A stretch of DNA of 64,000 bases from an uncultured Pelagibacteraceae bacterium. Lineage in GTDB: Bacteria > Pseudomonadota > Alphaproteobacteria > Pelagibacterales > Pelagibacteraceae. The DNA is taken from contig CACIFV010000001.1 of the NCBI GenBank assembly GCA_902586025.1, positions 186,001-250,000 on the forward strand. Reading direction: 5' to 3'. The notes below the pieces were generated by a model, which was not told the origin of the DNA, ran no database searches, and worked only from the letters and a program-made list of their open reading frames with translations. Below are positions 10,398-20,927 of this stretch, piece by piece. A program made the translations under genes and the position numbers. The stretch's first letter is position 1; every line of letters starts with the position of its first letter.

Positions 10398-11231
10398 CTA
10401 AGTCACTAAAAATCTATATAGAAATAAAGTACCAATAACATAAAGAAAAACACCAAATAATCTTTGTGTTTTAACTCTATCTAGGTCTTGAACTGTTTTT
10501 GCTCCAATCCTTGCCATGAATGTTGTTATTGGAACAAATATTATAAATGCAGGTATATTAATAAACCCTATACTTAATGGGATATCAGCTTTTAACATCA
10601 AACCAGATGTAAAAAATCCAATTGATCCAAATAAAGCTATTATAAATCCAATGGCTGCAGAGCTTCCTATTGCTAAGTTAATAGGATAACCAAAGTATCT
10701 TAGTATTGGAACATTCATCATAGCTCCTGTTATGCCCATAGGAGCAGATATTAATCCTGACAAAAATCCAAATATTATTCTTGGGAAAATATTGAATTTT
10801 TTCTTAATTTTTTTTTTCTTTTCACTTTGTAACAACAAGTAAGCTCCAAAAAAGTAAACAACTGCAGAAAAAAAAAATAACAATGTTTTAGTATTCATCA
10901 ATGCCGCCATCAATGTTCCAGAGAAAACTCCAATTATTACAAATGTTCCATAATTTTTAATAATATTAAAATCAACAGCATTATATTTTCTGTGAGTTAA
11001 TACTGATGCTGTAGCAGTTAGAATTGTTATTGAAAAAGCTGTCCCTACAGATAAATGCATTAAATAATCTTTATCAACGTCAAATGCTTCAAATACAAAA
11101 AATAAAAATGGAACTGAAATTAATCCTCCTCCGATACCAAAAAAACCTGCAAAAAAACCAACCGGAACAGCGGCTGCCATCATTAAAAAAATAAAATAAA
11201 TATTATTAATCTCTAAAAGAGTATTATTCAA
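10398..11231 (-). CDS. TauE/SafE family sulfite exporter-like permease
   Basis: Membrane protein with GFFAGFFGIGGGLISVPFLFFVF and GFLSGLISAPMGITGAMMNVP repeats. Confidence 0.85.
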   Translation of the reverse strand: MNNTLLEINNIYFIFLMMAAAVPVGFFAGFFGIGGGLISVPFLFFVFEAFDVDKDYLMHLSVGTAFSITILTATASVLTHRKYNAVDFNIIKNYGTFVIIGVFSGTLMAALMNTKTLLFFFSAVVYFFGAYLLLQSEKKKKIKKKFNIFPRIIFGFLSGLISAPMGITGAMMNVPILRYFGYPINLAIGSSAAIGFIIALFGSIGFFTSGLMLKADIPLSIGFINIPAFIIFVPITTFMARIGAKTVQDLDRVKTQRLFGVFLYVIGTLFLYRFLVT

Positions 11232-12225
11232 TTTGACCTGCCGATATACTTTGTGGATTAAATTTTACTTTATCCATTATGTGATCAATTTTCTTAACAT
11301 CGGCATCTCTTACACACATATTTTCACTTAAATATCTTTTCCAAAAACTAGAACCTGTTTGTCCATGAAATAAACCAAGAGTATGTCTCATGATTTGATT
11401 TAATCTTGTACCTTTTTTAATTTCTTCTTTTACATACTCAATTAGTTTCTCAACAACTTCTTGTCTTGTCAAAATTTCACTATTATTAAAAATTTGGTTC
11501 TCAATATCTGCTAACATGTAAGGGGAATGATAAATTGACCTTCCAATCATCACACCATCTACATTATCTAAATGTTCTTTGATTTGATCAGTAGACGTTA
11601 TTCCTCCATTAATTATTATTTCTAAATCTTTAAAATCTTTTTTCAATCTATTTACGTATTCATATTTCAAAGGTGGAATATTTAAATTTTGTTTAGGTGT
11701 AAATTTTCCTAACATTGCTTTTCTGGCATGAATTATAAAAGTTTTAACACCTGTTTCTTTTAAAATATTCACAAAATTATATAAATTTTCGTATTGATCA
11801 ACATTGTCATATCCAATTCTAGTTTTAACTGTTACAGGAATTGATGTTTTTGAAATCATTTCACTTAGACAATCAGCAACAAGATTAGGTTCTTGAATTA
11901 AACAAGCCCCAAATCTATTTTTCTGAACTTTTTTACTTGGACAACCTAAATTTAAATTTATTTCATCATAACCAAATTCTTCACCTAAATATGCTGCATT
12001 TCCTAATAGTTTTGGAGAAGAACCACCAAGTTGCAGAGCAACAGGTTTTTCCCTCATATCAAATTCTAATAGTTTCTTTTTATCTCCTCTATCAATAGCT
12101 TCTGAGACAATCATTTCAGTATAGAGAAGAACATTTTTACTGATTAATCTTAAGAAAAATCTTTCATGTTTGTCTGTGCAATCCATCATAGGGGCAACAG
12201 AAACTGTTCTATTTAATCTAGACAT
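11224..12225 (-). CDS. dusA: tRNA-dihydrouridine synthase A
   Basis: SVAPMMDCTDKHERFFLR, NLNLGCPSKKVQKNRFGACLI, NGGI, DGVMIGRSIYHSPYML. Confidence 0.93.
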   Translation of the reverse strand: MSRLNRTVSVAPMMDCTDKHERFFLRLISKNVLLYTEMIVSEAIDRGDKKKLLEFDMREKPVALQLGGSSPKLLGNAAYLGEEFGYDEINLNLGCPSKKVQKNRFGACLIQEPNLVADCLSEMISKTSIPVTVKTRIGYDNVDQYENLYNFVNILKETGVKTFIIHARKAMLGKFTPKQNLNIPPLKYEYVNRLKKDFKDLEIIINGGITSTDQIKEHLDNVDGVMIGRSIYHSPYMLADIENQIFNNSEILTRQEVVEKLIEYVKEEIKKGTRLNQIMRHTLGLFHGQTGSSFWKRYLSENMCVRDADVKKIDHIMDKVKFNPQSISAGQIE

Positions 12226-13525
12226 ATTTTTTGAGTTTGCTTGATAAATTAATTTTCTTTTCGTTTACATACTCTTGATGATTTTGCTCAATTTTTCCAA
12301 GTTCATATTTGTAATTAACCATTATTCCAAATGATCTTTTAAAACCTACATCGGACACATTTGCATTTATTACAATATCGTCAATTTCTGCACCGTTGTT
12401 TAGATGAAATCTACAAACATCATTAATTGGAAAACCTAGATCATTTTTTTGAATAGCTAAATAATTTAGAGCAATTTTTGTAAGTAAATCTTTATTGTCT
12501 ATAAATTTTCTATCTCCAATTTTTAATCCTAATGATTTTAGAAATTCAACTTTAGGAAAGTTTTCTTTTTTAACTATTTCTCCTAATTTTTCATTATCTA
12601 AAGACTTAACCCAATCGGCAAAACCTATCATTGGAGAGAGTGTTCCAAAATTCTTTACATCAGTTAATTCTTCTTGCAACTCATAGACTACTCTTTTGAT
12701 TAAAAAATTTCCTAAAGTAACCCTAGATAGTCCCTCTTGACAGTTGCTAATTGAATAAAATGTTGCGGTGTCATAATTTTCTTTTTTCTCATTATTAGGT
12801 CGTGTCAACTCTTGAATGGACTTAGCCAAACCTTTGGTTAATGCAATCTCAACAAAAATAATTGGTTCTTCATCTAAAGCAGGGTGAAAATAAGCAAAAA
12901 ATCTTCTATTTTCTCCAAGTCTAATTTTTAATTCATTCATATCTTTCATTGAATGAACTTTCTCATATTTTAGTAATTTTTCTAATATTGCTGCTTTTGT
13001 ATCCCAAGTAATTTTTCTTAATTTTAAAAATCCAGGATTGAACCAGTTTTTAAAGATATCTATGAGATCATAGTCTAAATCTTTTAATTCTGGATTTTTA
13101 ATTAAGAACATTTGCAAATCCTCTCTTAAAGAAACTATTTCTGGTGTACCATTTGGTGCCATATTTAATCTCTTAAATAATTCTTTACGTTTGCCTGATG
13201 ATATTCTTGATAAATTTAAAATTGACCTACTATTTTTGTTTTGACTATAATCTTTTATAGCCTCATCTATGCTATCTGAATTTGGCTTATATTTTTCATT
13301 AACTTGTAATAAGAATTTTAATTTTTCATCGTCAGATAAGTTATGATACCTAAACAATACATCTCTTGCTAATGTAATTCCAAATGCTGCTCCTTTAGAT
13401 GATAAAAGGTCATCACAAAGCTCGATCAAATCTCTTTTTTTAGAGAATTTTTTTAATGATTTTTTCTCTAAAATTTTTTGACCAGCATCAGCAATCGTCT
13501 CGAATAATCTTTTTATATTTAACAT
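12218..13525 (-). CDS. Malonyl-CoA decarboxylase
   Basis: MCD family motifs (FAYFHPALDEEPIIFVEIALTKGLA, CRFHLNNGAEI). Confidence 0.85.
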   Translation of the reverse strand: MLNIKRLFETIADAGQKILEKKSLKKFSKKRDLIELCDDLLSSKGAAFGITLARDVLFRYHNLSDDEKLKFLLQVNEKYKPNSDSIDEAIKDYSQNKNSRSILNLSRISSGKRKELFKRLNMAPNGTPEIVSLREDLQMFLIKNPELKDLDYDLIDIFKNWFNPGFLKLRKITWDTKAAILEKLLKYEKVHSMKDMNELKIRLGENRRFFAYFHPALDEEPIIFVEIALTKGLAKSIQELTRPNNEKKENYDTATFYSISNCQEGLSRVTLGNFLIKRVVYELQEELTDVKNFGTLSPMIGFADWVKSLDNEKLGEIVKKENFPKVEFLKSLGLKIGDRKFIDNKDLLTKIALNYLAIQKNDLGFPINDVCRFHLNNGAEIDDIVINANVSDVGFKRSFGIMVNYKYELGKIEQNHQEYVNEKKINLSSKLKKYV

Positions 13526-13540
13526 GGTGCTTTTTATATA

Positions 13541-14872
13541 TTAAAAACCTAAACTTTTACCCATTATTTTGTCAGGTAACCAAGTCACAATCTCAGGAAA
13601 AATACACAAAATAAGTATAGCTAAAGCCATAATTATCATAAATGGTATAGATCCCTTTAAAATTTCTGACAAACTAACATCTGGTGTTATACCTTTGATT
13701 ATATAAAGGTTTAATCCAACGGGCGGTGTAATAAGACCAATTTCCATATTAATTGTAAATACAATTGCAAACCAGTATGGATCAAATCCCAGTTGAGTTA
13801 TAACTGGCAATAATATTGCTGAAGTCATAACAATTACGGCAACTGGAGGTAAAAAGAAACCTGCAATCAACAGAAATATATTTATTAAAATAAATACTAT
13901 CCATTTATTAGAGCTCATCTCTACCATGCTTTGAGCTAATGATTGAGTTACGTAAAGTTGTGATAATGTAAATGCAAAAAGATAAGAAGCTGCGATGATA
14001 AACATTATCATCACACTTTCTTTCATTGAAACTTTAACAATATTCCATATTTTTTTTGGTTGGTAAATTTTGTATACAACTGCAATCAAAACAAAAACTA
14101 AAAAGGCTCCAACCCCTGAAGCCTCTGATGGAGTAGCAACACCACCATATAAAACATATAAAACACCAGCAATGATTGCTAAGAAAGGAAGTATCCTTGG
14201 CAGAACTTCAATTTTTTCTTTGAAAGTTGGAGGCGTTCTATTCTTTAGAGCCTTAGCTGAATCTTTGTCAATAAAGTAACTGTGTATCAGTGCCCAGATA
14301 GCGAACATACCTGCAAGCATAAATCCAGGTATCAACCCGCTTAAAAATAATCTTCCAATAGATGTTCCAGTTGCAATTCCATAAACAATTAAAACAATAC
14401 TTGGAGGAATTAATACTCCTAAAGTTCCGCCGGCTGCTATGGTTCCTGTTGCAATTTGATCTGAATATCCTCTTTTTCTCATTTCAGGAATTCCCATAGT
14501 ACCAATTGCAGCACAAGTTGCTGGACTTGATCCACTTAGTGCAGCAAAGATTGAACAAGCTCCTATATTAGAGATAACCAAACCTCCAGGTACTCTCCAT
14601 AACCATCTGTCCAATCCTGTATATAAATCTTTTCCTGCTGGGGAATTAGCAACTGCCATCCCCATTAATATAAACATTGGTATTGAAAGCAGAACAAACG
14701 AATTTAATCCCGCATAGAAAGTTTCAGCAAAAACATCTAACATTTGGAAACCTTCGAAAGCAACTAAAAGAGCTATTGATACAAAGCTTAAACCAAAAGC
14801 AATTGGTATTCCGGAAAATAATACTATCAAAGTAAAAACAGCAACAATTATTGCAATTATTAATGGATCCAT
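13541..14872 (-). CDS. TRAP transporter large permease (DctM type)
   Basis: DctM signature (GIPIAFGLSF, IPMFILMG, AAGGTLGVLIPPSI, GLITPPVGLNLYII). Confidence 0.93.
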   Translation of the reverse strand: MDPLIIAIIVAVFTLIVLFSGIPIAFGLSFVSIALLVAFEGFQMLDVFAETFYAGLNSFVLLSIPMFILMGMAVANSPAGKDLYTGLDRWLWRVPGGLVISNIGACSIFAALSGSSPATCAAIGTMGIPEMRKRGYSDQIATGTIAAGGTLGVLIPPSIVLIVYGIATGTSIGRLFLSGLIPGFMLAGMFAIWALIHSYFIDKDSAKALKNRTPPTFKEKIEVLPRILPFLAIIAGVLYVLYGGVATPSEASGVGAFLVFVLIAVVYKIYQPKKIWNIVKVSMKESVMIMFIIAASYLFAFTLSQLYVTQSLAQSMVEMSSNKWIVFILINIFLLIAGFFLPPVAVIVMTSAILLPVITQLGFDPYWFAIVFTINMEIGLITPPVGLNLYIIKGITPDVSLSEILKGSIPFMIIMALAILILCIFPEIVTWLPDKIMGKSLGF

Positions 14873-15366
14873 TAGTTAGTATCCTTTTCGTCTGTAAGCT
14901 TAATAATTTCTGCTATATATTGTAAAATCATTAATGCAGCACCTATCATCATTGACGAATATGGTACCCACAATGGAGGATCCCAAACCGTTCCTGTTGA
15001 GTAATTTTTAGTAAACGCTTCCTCAACCATTAAAAAACCAAAATAGAATAAAATTAAGAAGAATAATAAACTGACTAATGAGGTAAAAATTTTAAGTCTT
15101 AATATATTTTTTTTTGATAAGAAATCATAGATCCACTCCATACTCACATGAGCTTTCTCACTTAAAACATATGCACTTCCAATAAATGTTGAAGCAACTA
15201 GAAGCATTGTAACTAGCTCAGTTTGCCATGTTATTGCTCTTTGAAAAAAGTATCTTTCAAAAACTAATTCTACAATTACAAGAATTGATAACAGTAAAGC
15301 TAGAACTGCAAAAGCTCCACAAGCTCTTGCAACATAATCACAGAATTTTAAGTATTTTTCTTTCAT
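14872..15366 (-). CDS. TRAP transporter small permease (DctQ type)
   Basis: Four-TM DctQ-like protein overlapping dctM. Confidence 0.88.
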   Translation of the reverse strand: MKEKYLKFCDYVARACGAFAVLALLLSILVIVELVFERYFFQRAITWQTELVTMLLVASTFIGSAYVLSEKAHVSMEWIYDFLSKKNILRLKIFTSLVSLLFFLILFYFGFLMVEEAFTKNYSTGTVWDPPLWVPYSSMMIGAALMILQYIAEIIKLTDEKDTN

Positions 15367-15403
15367 AAAAAAAACCCCTACTTACAGAGAATAAATAGGG
15401 GTT
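15367..15403 (-). terminator. Attenuator-like hairpin between TRAP binding protein and DctQ
   Basis: Minus strand AACCCCTA-N15-TAGGGGTT followed by TTTTTT directly before the dctQ ATG. Confidence 0.8.
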
Positions 15404-15417
15404 CTTTATATATTATT

Positions 15418-16428
15418 TTATTTAACTGCTAAAGCCATTTCCATTAGCTTATCGCCACCTGGAACTTTTTCAGCAAAAGCTTTGTGAGATGATTTTATTG
15501 CAATATCAACCCATGCAGCATGATCATCAGCATCCATATACACTAATTTAACACCTGCAGCTTTGTATGCTTCCTCAAACTTTTTATCTAAGTTTTCTAC
15601 TTGAGCTGTCATATATTTCTCAGCAACTTTACCTGCTTTCATTAAAGCCACTTGTTGGCTAGAATTTAAAGCATTGTAGCTTTTCTTAGACATTAAAATT
15701 GGCTCATACATAAACCATAAACCAAATTTTCCTGGAGGAGTTGCACATTTCACTTGTTCGTAAATTTTGTAACTTACAAAACTTCCTGAACTAGTATTTG
15801 CACCTGTTAATACACCAGTTTGTAATCCAGTATAAATTTCAGATGATGGCATACTTTGAATACCTGCACCAGCAGCTTCTAACATTTGATTGAAAGCTTT
15901 TCCTGCAGCTCTCATCACTTGTCCTTTAGCATCACTTGGATTCTTGATACATTTAGTTTTTGATGCGAAACCACCACCTAACCATGCATCAGATAGTACT
16001 ACAACACCAGCATCACTGATTATTTTTTTAATCTCTGTCATCATTGGACCTTTGTTAAATCTCAATGCATGCTCATGATTTTTTACAGTTCCTGGCATTA
16101 ATGTAGCATCAAACTCTGGATGGAATTTTGATGCATAAGCTAATGGGAAAGCAGAAATATCTAATTGACCTGTGGTCATAGGCTTCCACTGTTCTTTTGG
16201 CTTATAAAGTGACTTAGCTGGATAAATTCTAATTTCTAAATCAACGTTTGCTTTTTTTACTTCATCAGCAATAATTTGCACCATTTCATGACGAGGGTCA
16301 AAAGAGCCATCAGCTCTTGGTGTGCCTGGCCATTGGTGACTTGCTTTTAATGTAACTGCATATGCAGATCCTACTATTGAAAAAGCTATAATTATTGAAG
16401 ACAAATATAATGTTATTTTTCTTAACAT
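15418..16428 (-). CDS. TRAP transporter substrate-binding protein (DctP type)
   Basis: Signal peptide, DctP family sequence, cluster with dctQM. Confidence 0.92.
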   Translation of the reverse strand: MLRKITLYLSSIIIAFSIVGSAYAVTLKASHQWPGTPRADGSFDPRHEMVQIIADEVKKANVDLEIRIYPAKSLYKPKEQWKPMTTGQLDISAFPLAYASKFHPEFDATLMPGTVKNHEHALRFNKGPMMTEIKKIISDAGVVVLSDAWLGGGFASKTKCIKNPSDAKGQVMRAAGKAFNQMLEAAGAGIQSMPSSEIYTGLQTGVLTGANTSSGSFVSYKIYEQVKCATPPGKFGLWFMYEPILMSKKSYNALNSSQQVALMKAGKVAEKYMTAQVENLDKKFEEAYKAAGVKLVYMDADDHAAWVDIAIKSSHKAFAEKVPGGDKLMEMALAVK

Positions 16429-16510
16429 AGTTTTCCCCTTTTTATTTATAATGATGATATTAAATTGAACTTGAGCAGAAGAGTCAATATAAGGAAATGA
16501 CGTACTTATT

Positions 16511-17653
16511 ATGGATGGTCCTTTAAAAAATTTATTAGTTGTTGATCTTACTAGGGTTTTAGTAGGTCCATATTGTACAATGATTTTATCTGATCTCGGT
16601 GCACGTGTAATTAAAGTAGAAGCACCAAAAATTGGTGACGATTCAAGAAAGTTTGGACCTTTTGTAAAAGACTATTCGGCATATTTTATGTCACTGAATA
16701 GAGGAAAAGAAAGTATTGCACTTAATTTAAAAAATGAAGATGACAAAAAAATCTTTGATAAAATTTTAGCAAAAGCAGATATTTTAGTAGAAAATTTTAA
16801 ACCAGGTACTTTGGAAAAATGGGGATATGGTTGGAAAGATGTAAGCAAAAAATATCCAAAATTAATATACGCATCTGCATCTGGTTTCGGTCAGACTGGC
16901 CCTTTAAAAGAATTACCCGCTTATGACATGGTCGTTCAAGGAATGGGTGGACTGATGAGTGTTACAGGTCATCCAAATAGTGAACCAACAAGAGTTGGAA
17001 CTTCGATTGGTGATATTACAGCAGGTCTTTTTACTGCGATTGGAATTAATGCAGCTTTGTATGATAGACAAAAAACAGGCAAGGGAATGTTTATAGATGT
17101 TTCAATGTTAGACTGCCAAATTGCAATTTTAGAAAATGCAATTGCAAGATATTTATCTAAAAATGAAATTCCTAAACCAATGGGATCCAGACATCCTTCG
17201 ATTGCTCCATTTGAGGCATTTAAAACAAAAGATAGTTATATAATCATTGCTGCAGGTAACGATAAATTATATGAAAAACTTTGTGAAGTATTGGGAATAC
17301 CTGAAATGGTGAGTGATAAAAGATTTAATACCAATTCACTCAGATGTGAAAATATGAATGAACTAAAATTAATTTTTGAAAATAAACTTTCTTCAAAAAA
17401 TACTTCTGAATGGGTAAATGAAATGGAAAAATTAAAGATACCTTGTGGACCGATATTTAATATTAAAGAAGCGGTTGAAAATCCTCAAGTCGAAGCAAGA
17501 AACATGATTGTTAAAGCCTATCATAAAGTAGTTGGTGATTTTAGATTGGCAGGAAATCCCATAAAAATGTCTTCATACGAAGATAAAAGTACTAGAGGGG
17601 ACATTCCTGATCTTGATGAACACAGGGAACAAATATTAAAAGAGTTTTCTTAA
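16511..17653 (+). CDS. CaiB/BaiF family CoA-transferase (class III)
   Basis: VVDLTRVLVGPYCTMILSDLGARVIKVE, FMSLNRGKESIALNLK, YDMVVQGMGGLMSVTG. Confidence 0.93.
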   Translation: MDGPLKNLLVVDLTRVLVGPYCTMILSDLGARVIKVEAPKIGDDSRKFGPFVKDYSAYFMSLNRGKESIALNLKNEDDKKIFDKILAKADILVENFKPGTLEKWGYGWKDVSKKYPKLIYASASGFGQTGPLKELPAYDMVVQGMGGLMSVTGHPNSEPTRVGTSIGDITAGLFTAIGINAALYDRQKTGKGMFIDVSMLDCQIAILENAIARYLSKNEIPKPMGSRHPSIAPFEAFKTKDSYIIIAAGNDKLYEKLCEVLGIPEMVSDKRFNTNSLRCENMNELKLIFENKLSSKNTSEWVNEMEKLKIPCGPIFNIKEAVENPQVEARNMIVKAYHKVVGDFRLAGNPIKMSSYEDKSTRGDIPDLDEHREQILKEFS

Positions 17654-18181
17654 TTAAGAATTATTTTCTTCGTCGCTTACGTTATCTGAAACTTGTTCTT
17701 CTGCTTCAGAAACTTGATCTAGTGAAACATCATCACTTTCTTCAGCTTCGCTTGGAGCTTCTACATTAACATCAGGTTGAGCTGATGGTGATAATTCAGC
17801 AAGATCTTCTTTTGAAACTTGAATTTTTTCAGGAATTTTCCTAGCTCTTTTCGAAGGAAGAATTGGTACACCACTTTTTGATATTTCACCTTTGTACAAA
17901 TTCTCAAAATCATCACCAATATCTTCATCATCTTCAGCAGTATCATCAATTTGTTCTACATGTTTTCTTAGTTTGTAAACTGCAGCTTCTGTTAAATCTG
18001 GAACTTTAATTGTTTCTTCAGCTATTTCTCTCAAAGCAATAACTGTGTGTTTGTCGTTATCTCTATCTAATGTAGGTTCAATTCCTGAATTAAGTTGAGT
18101 AGCTCTTTCTTTAGCAACCAAAACTAATTCATAAGGGCTATCTACTTTGTCTATACAGTCTTCAACGGTAACTCTTGCCAT
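17654..18181 (-). CDS. rpoZ: RNA polymerase omega subunit with acidic C-terminal extension
   Basis: [30 protein letters not shown]...[15 protein letters not shown]. Confidence 0.9.
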   Translation of the reverse strand: MARVTVEDCIDKVDSPYELVLVAKERATQLNSGIEPTLDRDNDKHTVIALREIAEETIKVPDLTEAAVYKLRKHVEQIDDTAEDDEDIGDDFENLYKGEISKSGVPILPSKRARKIPEKIQVSKEDLAELSPSAQPDVNVEAPSEAEESDDVSLDQVSEAEEQVSDNVSDEENNS

Positions 18182-18222
18182 GGGCGATTAGATATACTCC
18201 AAGATCAACAAAATCAAGTATT

Positions 18223-19431
18223 TTATACTAAAATTGGATTTAATTTTTTTCTAACTAAAAAAAGAAGAATAAAAGAAATAAGTATATAAAGTGCAGATAT
18301 TATAGCAATTTTCTCAATTGAAAATCCAATATCAATTAAAATTCCAAATAGAGCAGTTCCAAAAGCCGTTGAAAAAACCATAAGAGCAGTGGTCAAAGCT
18401 TTAATGGATCCAATATGCTTTACACCATAAACCTCAGCCCAAGTAGAAGATCCCAAAACGTTTGCCAAACCATTTGATATTCCAATTAAACCTAGAAATA
18501 TAAATGCAGTAAATTGTGCATCAAAGTAAATAATTACAAAAGTCGATAGAAATAAAGGAATATTCATAAAAATTAAAAGTTTTCGACTTGTGAATTTATC
18601 AATTAAAAAACCAGATATTAAAAGAGTAATTACTGAAAATACTGAATAAGACATAAAAGACTGAGCAATTACAAATGGTCCCCAGTTTTTTGATTCAGTA
18701 ATAAATGACTGATAAACAAATACACCAGTTGCAATCCAAGGCATGGCTAGCATATTCATACTTACTATATAAAATTTATAATCTTTTATTACTTCAATTC
18801 TTTTCCATTGCTTAATATTTTCCTCTTTAAATTCTTCACCTTCAGTGCTTTCTCTCGTATCAAGTTTAACAGTTCGAACTAGAAAGAATGATGCAATCGG
18901 TAAAAAGATTAAAATTAATAAAGCAATTACTTTCCAAATATTTTGCCAAGAGGTTAATGACAACAAGAATACCATTAAAACAGGTAAAATAAATTCAGCA
19001 CTAGATAAACCGAACCAGCAAATACTTAACGCCCTACCCCTTGATTTTGTGAAATATCTTGAAACTGTTGTTGTTGCAGTATGAGACATCATTCCTTGAC
19101 CTGAAAATCTCATTAAAAAAATTGCAATGAATAAAAAAATGATTGATGAAATTTTTGAAAAGAAAAAACAAGAAAAAGATAAAAGTAATGTTACATAGAT
19201 TGCAAATCGGAAAATATTTATATCGTCAATTTTCTTTCCAACCCATATTAGTAGTAAACTACTGCACAATGTTGCAGATGCATATATTGAGCCAAATTGT
19301 CCATGAGTTATCGAGAGTGTCTCTCTTATACTTGTATTGAATATTCCAAGAAAAAAACTCTGTCCAAAACTTGAAAAAAATGTAAATATAAAACCAAATA
19401 CAATTACTTTTAAACTTAAATTTTTAAACAT
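18223..19431 (-). CDS. MFS transporter
   Basis: 12-TM MFS-like protein. Confidence 0.85.
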   Translation of the reverse strand: MFKNLSLKVIVFGFIFTFFSSFGQSFFLGIFNTSIRETLSITHGQFGSIYASATLCSSLLLIWVGKKIDDINIFRFAIYVTLLLSFSCFFFSKISSIIFLFIAIFLMRFSGQGMMSHTATTTVSRYFTKSRGRALSICWFGLSSAEFILPVLMVFLLSLTSWQNIWKVIALLILIFLPIASFFLVRTVKLDTRESTEGEEFKEENIKQWKRIEVIKDYKFYIVSMNMLAMPWIATGVFVYQSFITESKNWGPFVIAQSFMSYSVFSVITLLISGFLIDKFTSRKLLIFMNIPLFLSTFVIIYFDAQFTAFIFLGLIGISNGLANVLGSSTWAEVYGVKHIGSIKALTTALMVFSTAFGTALFGILIDIGFSIEKIAIISALYILISFILLFLVRKKLNPILV

Positions 19432-19439
19432 AAAAAAAT

Positions 19440-20315
19440 ATGACTTCTAAAATTGCTTTCATAGGTCTTGGTGTAATGGGTTATCCAATGGCAGGATATA
19501 TATCAAAAGCAGGACATAATGTAACTGTTTTTAACAGAACAAAATTAAAAGCAGAAAAGTGGATTGGTGAATACAAAGGTAATATGGCTGATACACCATC
19601 TGAAGCTGCTAAAGATGCTGATTTTATTTTTACCTGTGTTGGGAATGACGATGATTTAAGACAAGTTTCATTAGGAGAACATGGATTATTTCATAATGCC
19701 AAAGAAGGATGCGTATATATAGATAATTCAACAGTGTCTGCTGAAATTTCTAGAGAACTTTATAAAGCTGCAAAAGATAAAGGATTTGGTTTTTTAGATG
19801 CTCCTATATCTGGAGGACAATCAGGTGCAGAAGGTGGGATATTAACTGTCATGGTTGGTGGAGATGATAGTGATTTTAAAAAAGCAGAGCCAATAATTGA
19901 TTGTTATAGTAAAAAAGTAACTTTGATCGGCCCATCAGGCAGTGGACAATTAACTAAGATGGTTAATCAAATGTGTATTGGTGGTTTAGTTCAAGGTTTA
20001 TCTGAAGCAGTAAATTTTGGAATTAATGCAGGTTTAGATATGGATAAAGTTATGGAAACTATTTCAAAAGGTGCTGCTCAATCTTGGCAAATGGAGAATA
20101 GATATAAAACTATGGTTGCTGATAAATTTGATTACGGATTTGCTGTAGATTGGATGAGAAAAGATTTAAAAATTTGCATTGAAGAAGCAAAAAGAAATGG
20201 TTCACCTGTACCAGTAACTGAAATTGTGGATGGTTATTATGCTGAAGTTCAGAAAATGGGTGGAAATCGTTGGGATAGCTCAAGTTTAATTGCTAGATTA
20301 AAAAAGAAAAAATAA
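19440..20315 (+). CDS. 3-hydroxyisobutyrate dehydrogenase / beta-hydroxyacid dehydrogenase
   Basis: IAFIGLGVMGYPMAGYI, DAPISGGQSGAEGGILTVMVGG, KMVNQM. Confidence 0.92.
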   Translation: MTSKIAFIGLGVMGYPMAGYISKAGHNVTVFNRTKLKAEKWIGEYKGNMADTPSEAAKDADFIFTCVGNDDDLRQVSLGEHGLFHNAKEGCVYIDNSTVSAEISRELYKAAKDKGFGFLDAPISGGQSGAEGGILTVMVGGDDSDFKKAEPIIDCYSKKVTLIGPSGSGQLTKMVNQMCIGGLVQGLSEAVNFGINAGLDMDKVMETISKGAAQSWQMENRYKTMVADKFDYGFAVDWMRKDLKICIEEAKRNGSPVPVTEIVDGYYAEVQKMGGNRWDSSSLIARLKKKK

Positions 20316-20317
20316 TT

Positions 20318-20923
20318 GTGTCTACCACTGTTCCCTACTACGAGGATTTTTCCGAAATAAAAAAGAAAATTTGGTTAATGTTAACTGATGCAGTAACAAA
20401 TAGATCATCTCCCTTTAGAATACCTGTATTTTCATGTGGAAGTGAAGACAATATTGAAAGTAGAATTGTTGTTCTTAGAAAATCAGATGAACAAAATAAT
20501 TTAGTTCAATTTCACAGTGATATTAGATCTGATAAAATTAAAATATTAGAAAAAAATCCTAATTCATCTATGTTATTTTACGACAAAGATGAAAAAATTC
20601 AGGTTAGATTAAAAGTTGAAGCTATTATCAATCACAATAATGATATAACAAAACAAGCTTGGCAAAAAACTCAACATATAAGTCGTAAATGTTACTTAGT
20701 AGATAAAGGACCAGGTACAGAGTCTGATATTCCAACATCTGGCTTAAAACCTGAATTAGATAATTTTGATTATACAAAAGAACAAAGTGAAGAAGGATAT
20801 AAAAACTTTACTGTTATACAATGTAAAATTAAATCTATAGAATGGTTGTACTTAGCTGCAAAAGGTCATCGTAGAGCTAGATTTGATGTTGATAATAATA
20901 AAGATGCCTGGTTAGTTCCTTAA
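20318..20923 (+). CDS. Pyridoxamine 5'-phosphate oxidase-like FMN-binding protein
   Basis: PNPOx-like fold: R.VVLRK...FHSDIRSDKI, C-terminal RARFDVDNN.DAWLVP; GTG start. Confidence 0.75.
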   Translation: MSTTVPYYEDFSEIKKKIWLMLTDAVTNRSSPFRIPVFSCGSEDNIESRIVVLRKSDEQNNLVQFHSDIRSDKIKILEKNPNSSMLFYDKDEKIQVRLKVEAIINHNNDITKQAWQKTQHISRKCYLVDKGPGTESDIPTSGLKPELDNFDYTKEQSEEGYKNFTVIQCKIKSIEWLYLAAKGHRRARFDVDNNKDAWLVP

Positions 20924-20927
20924 TTAT

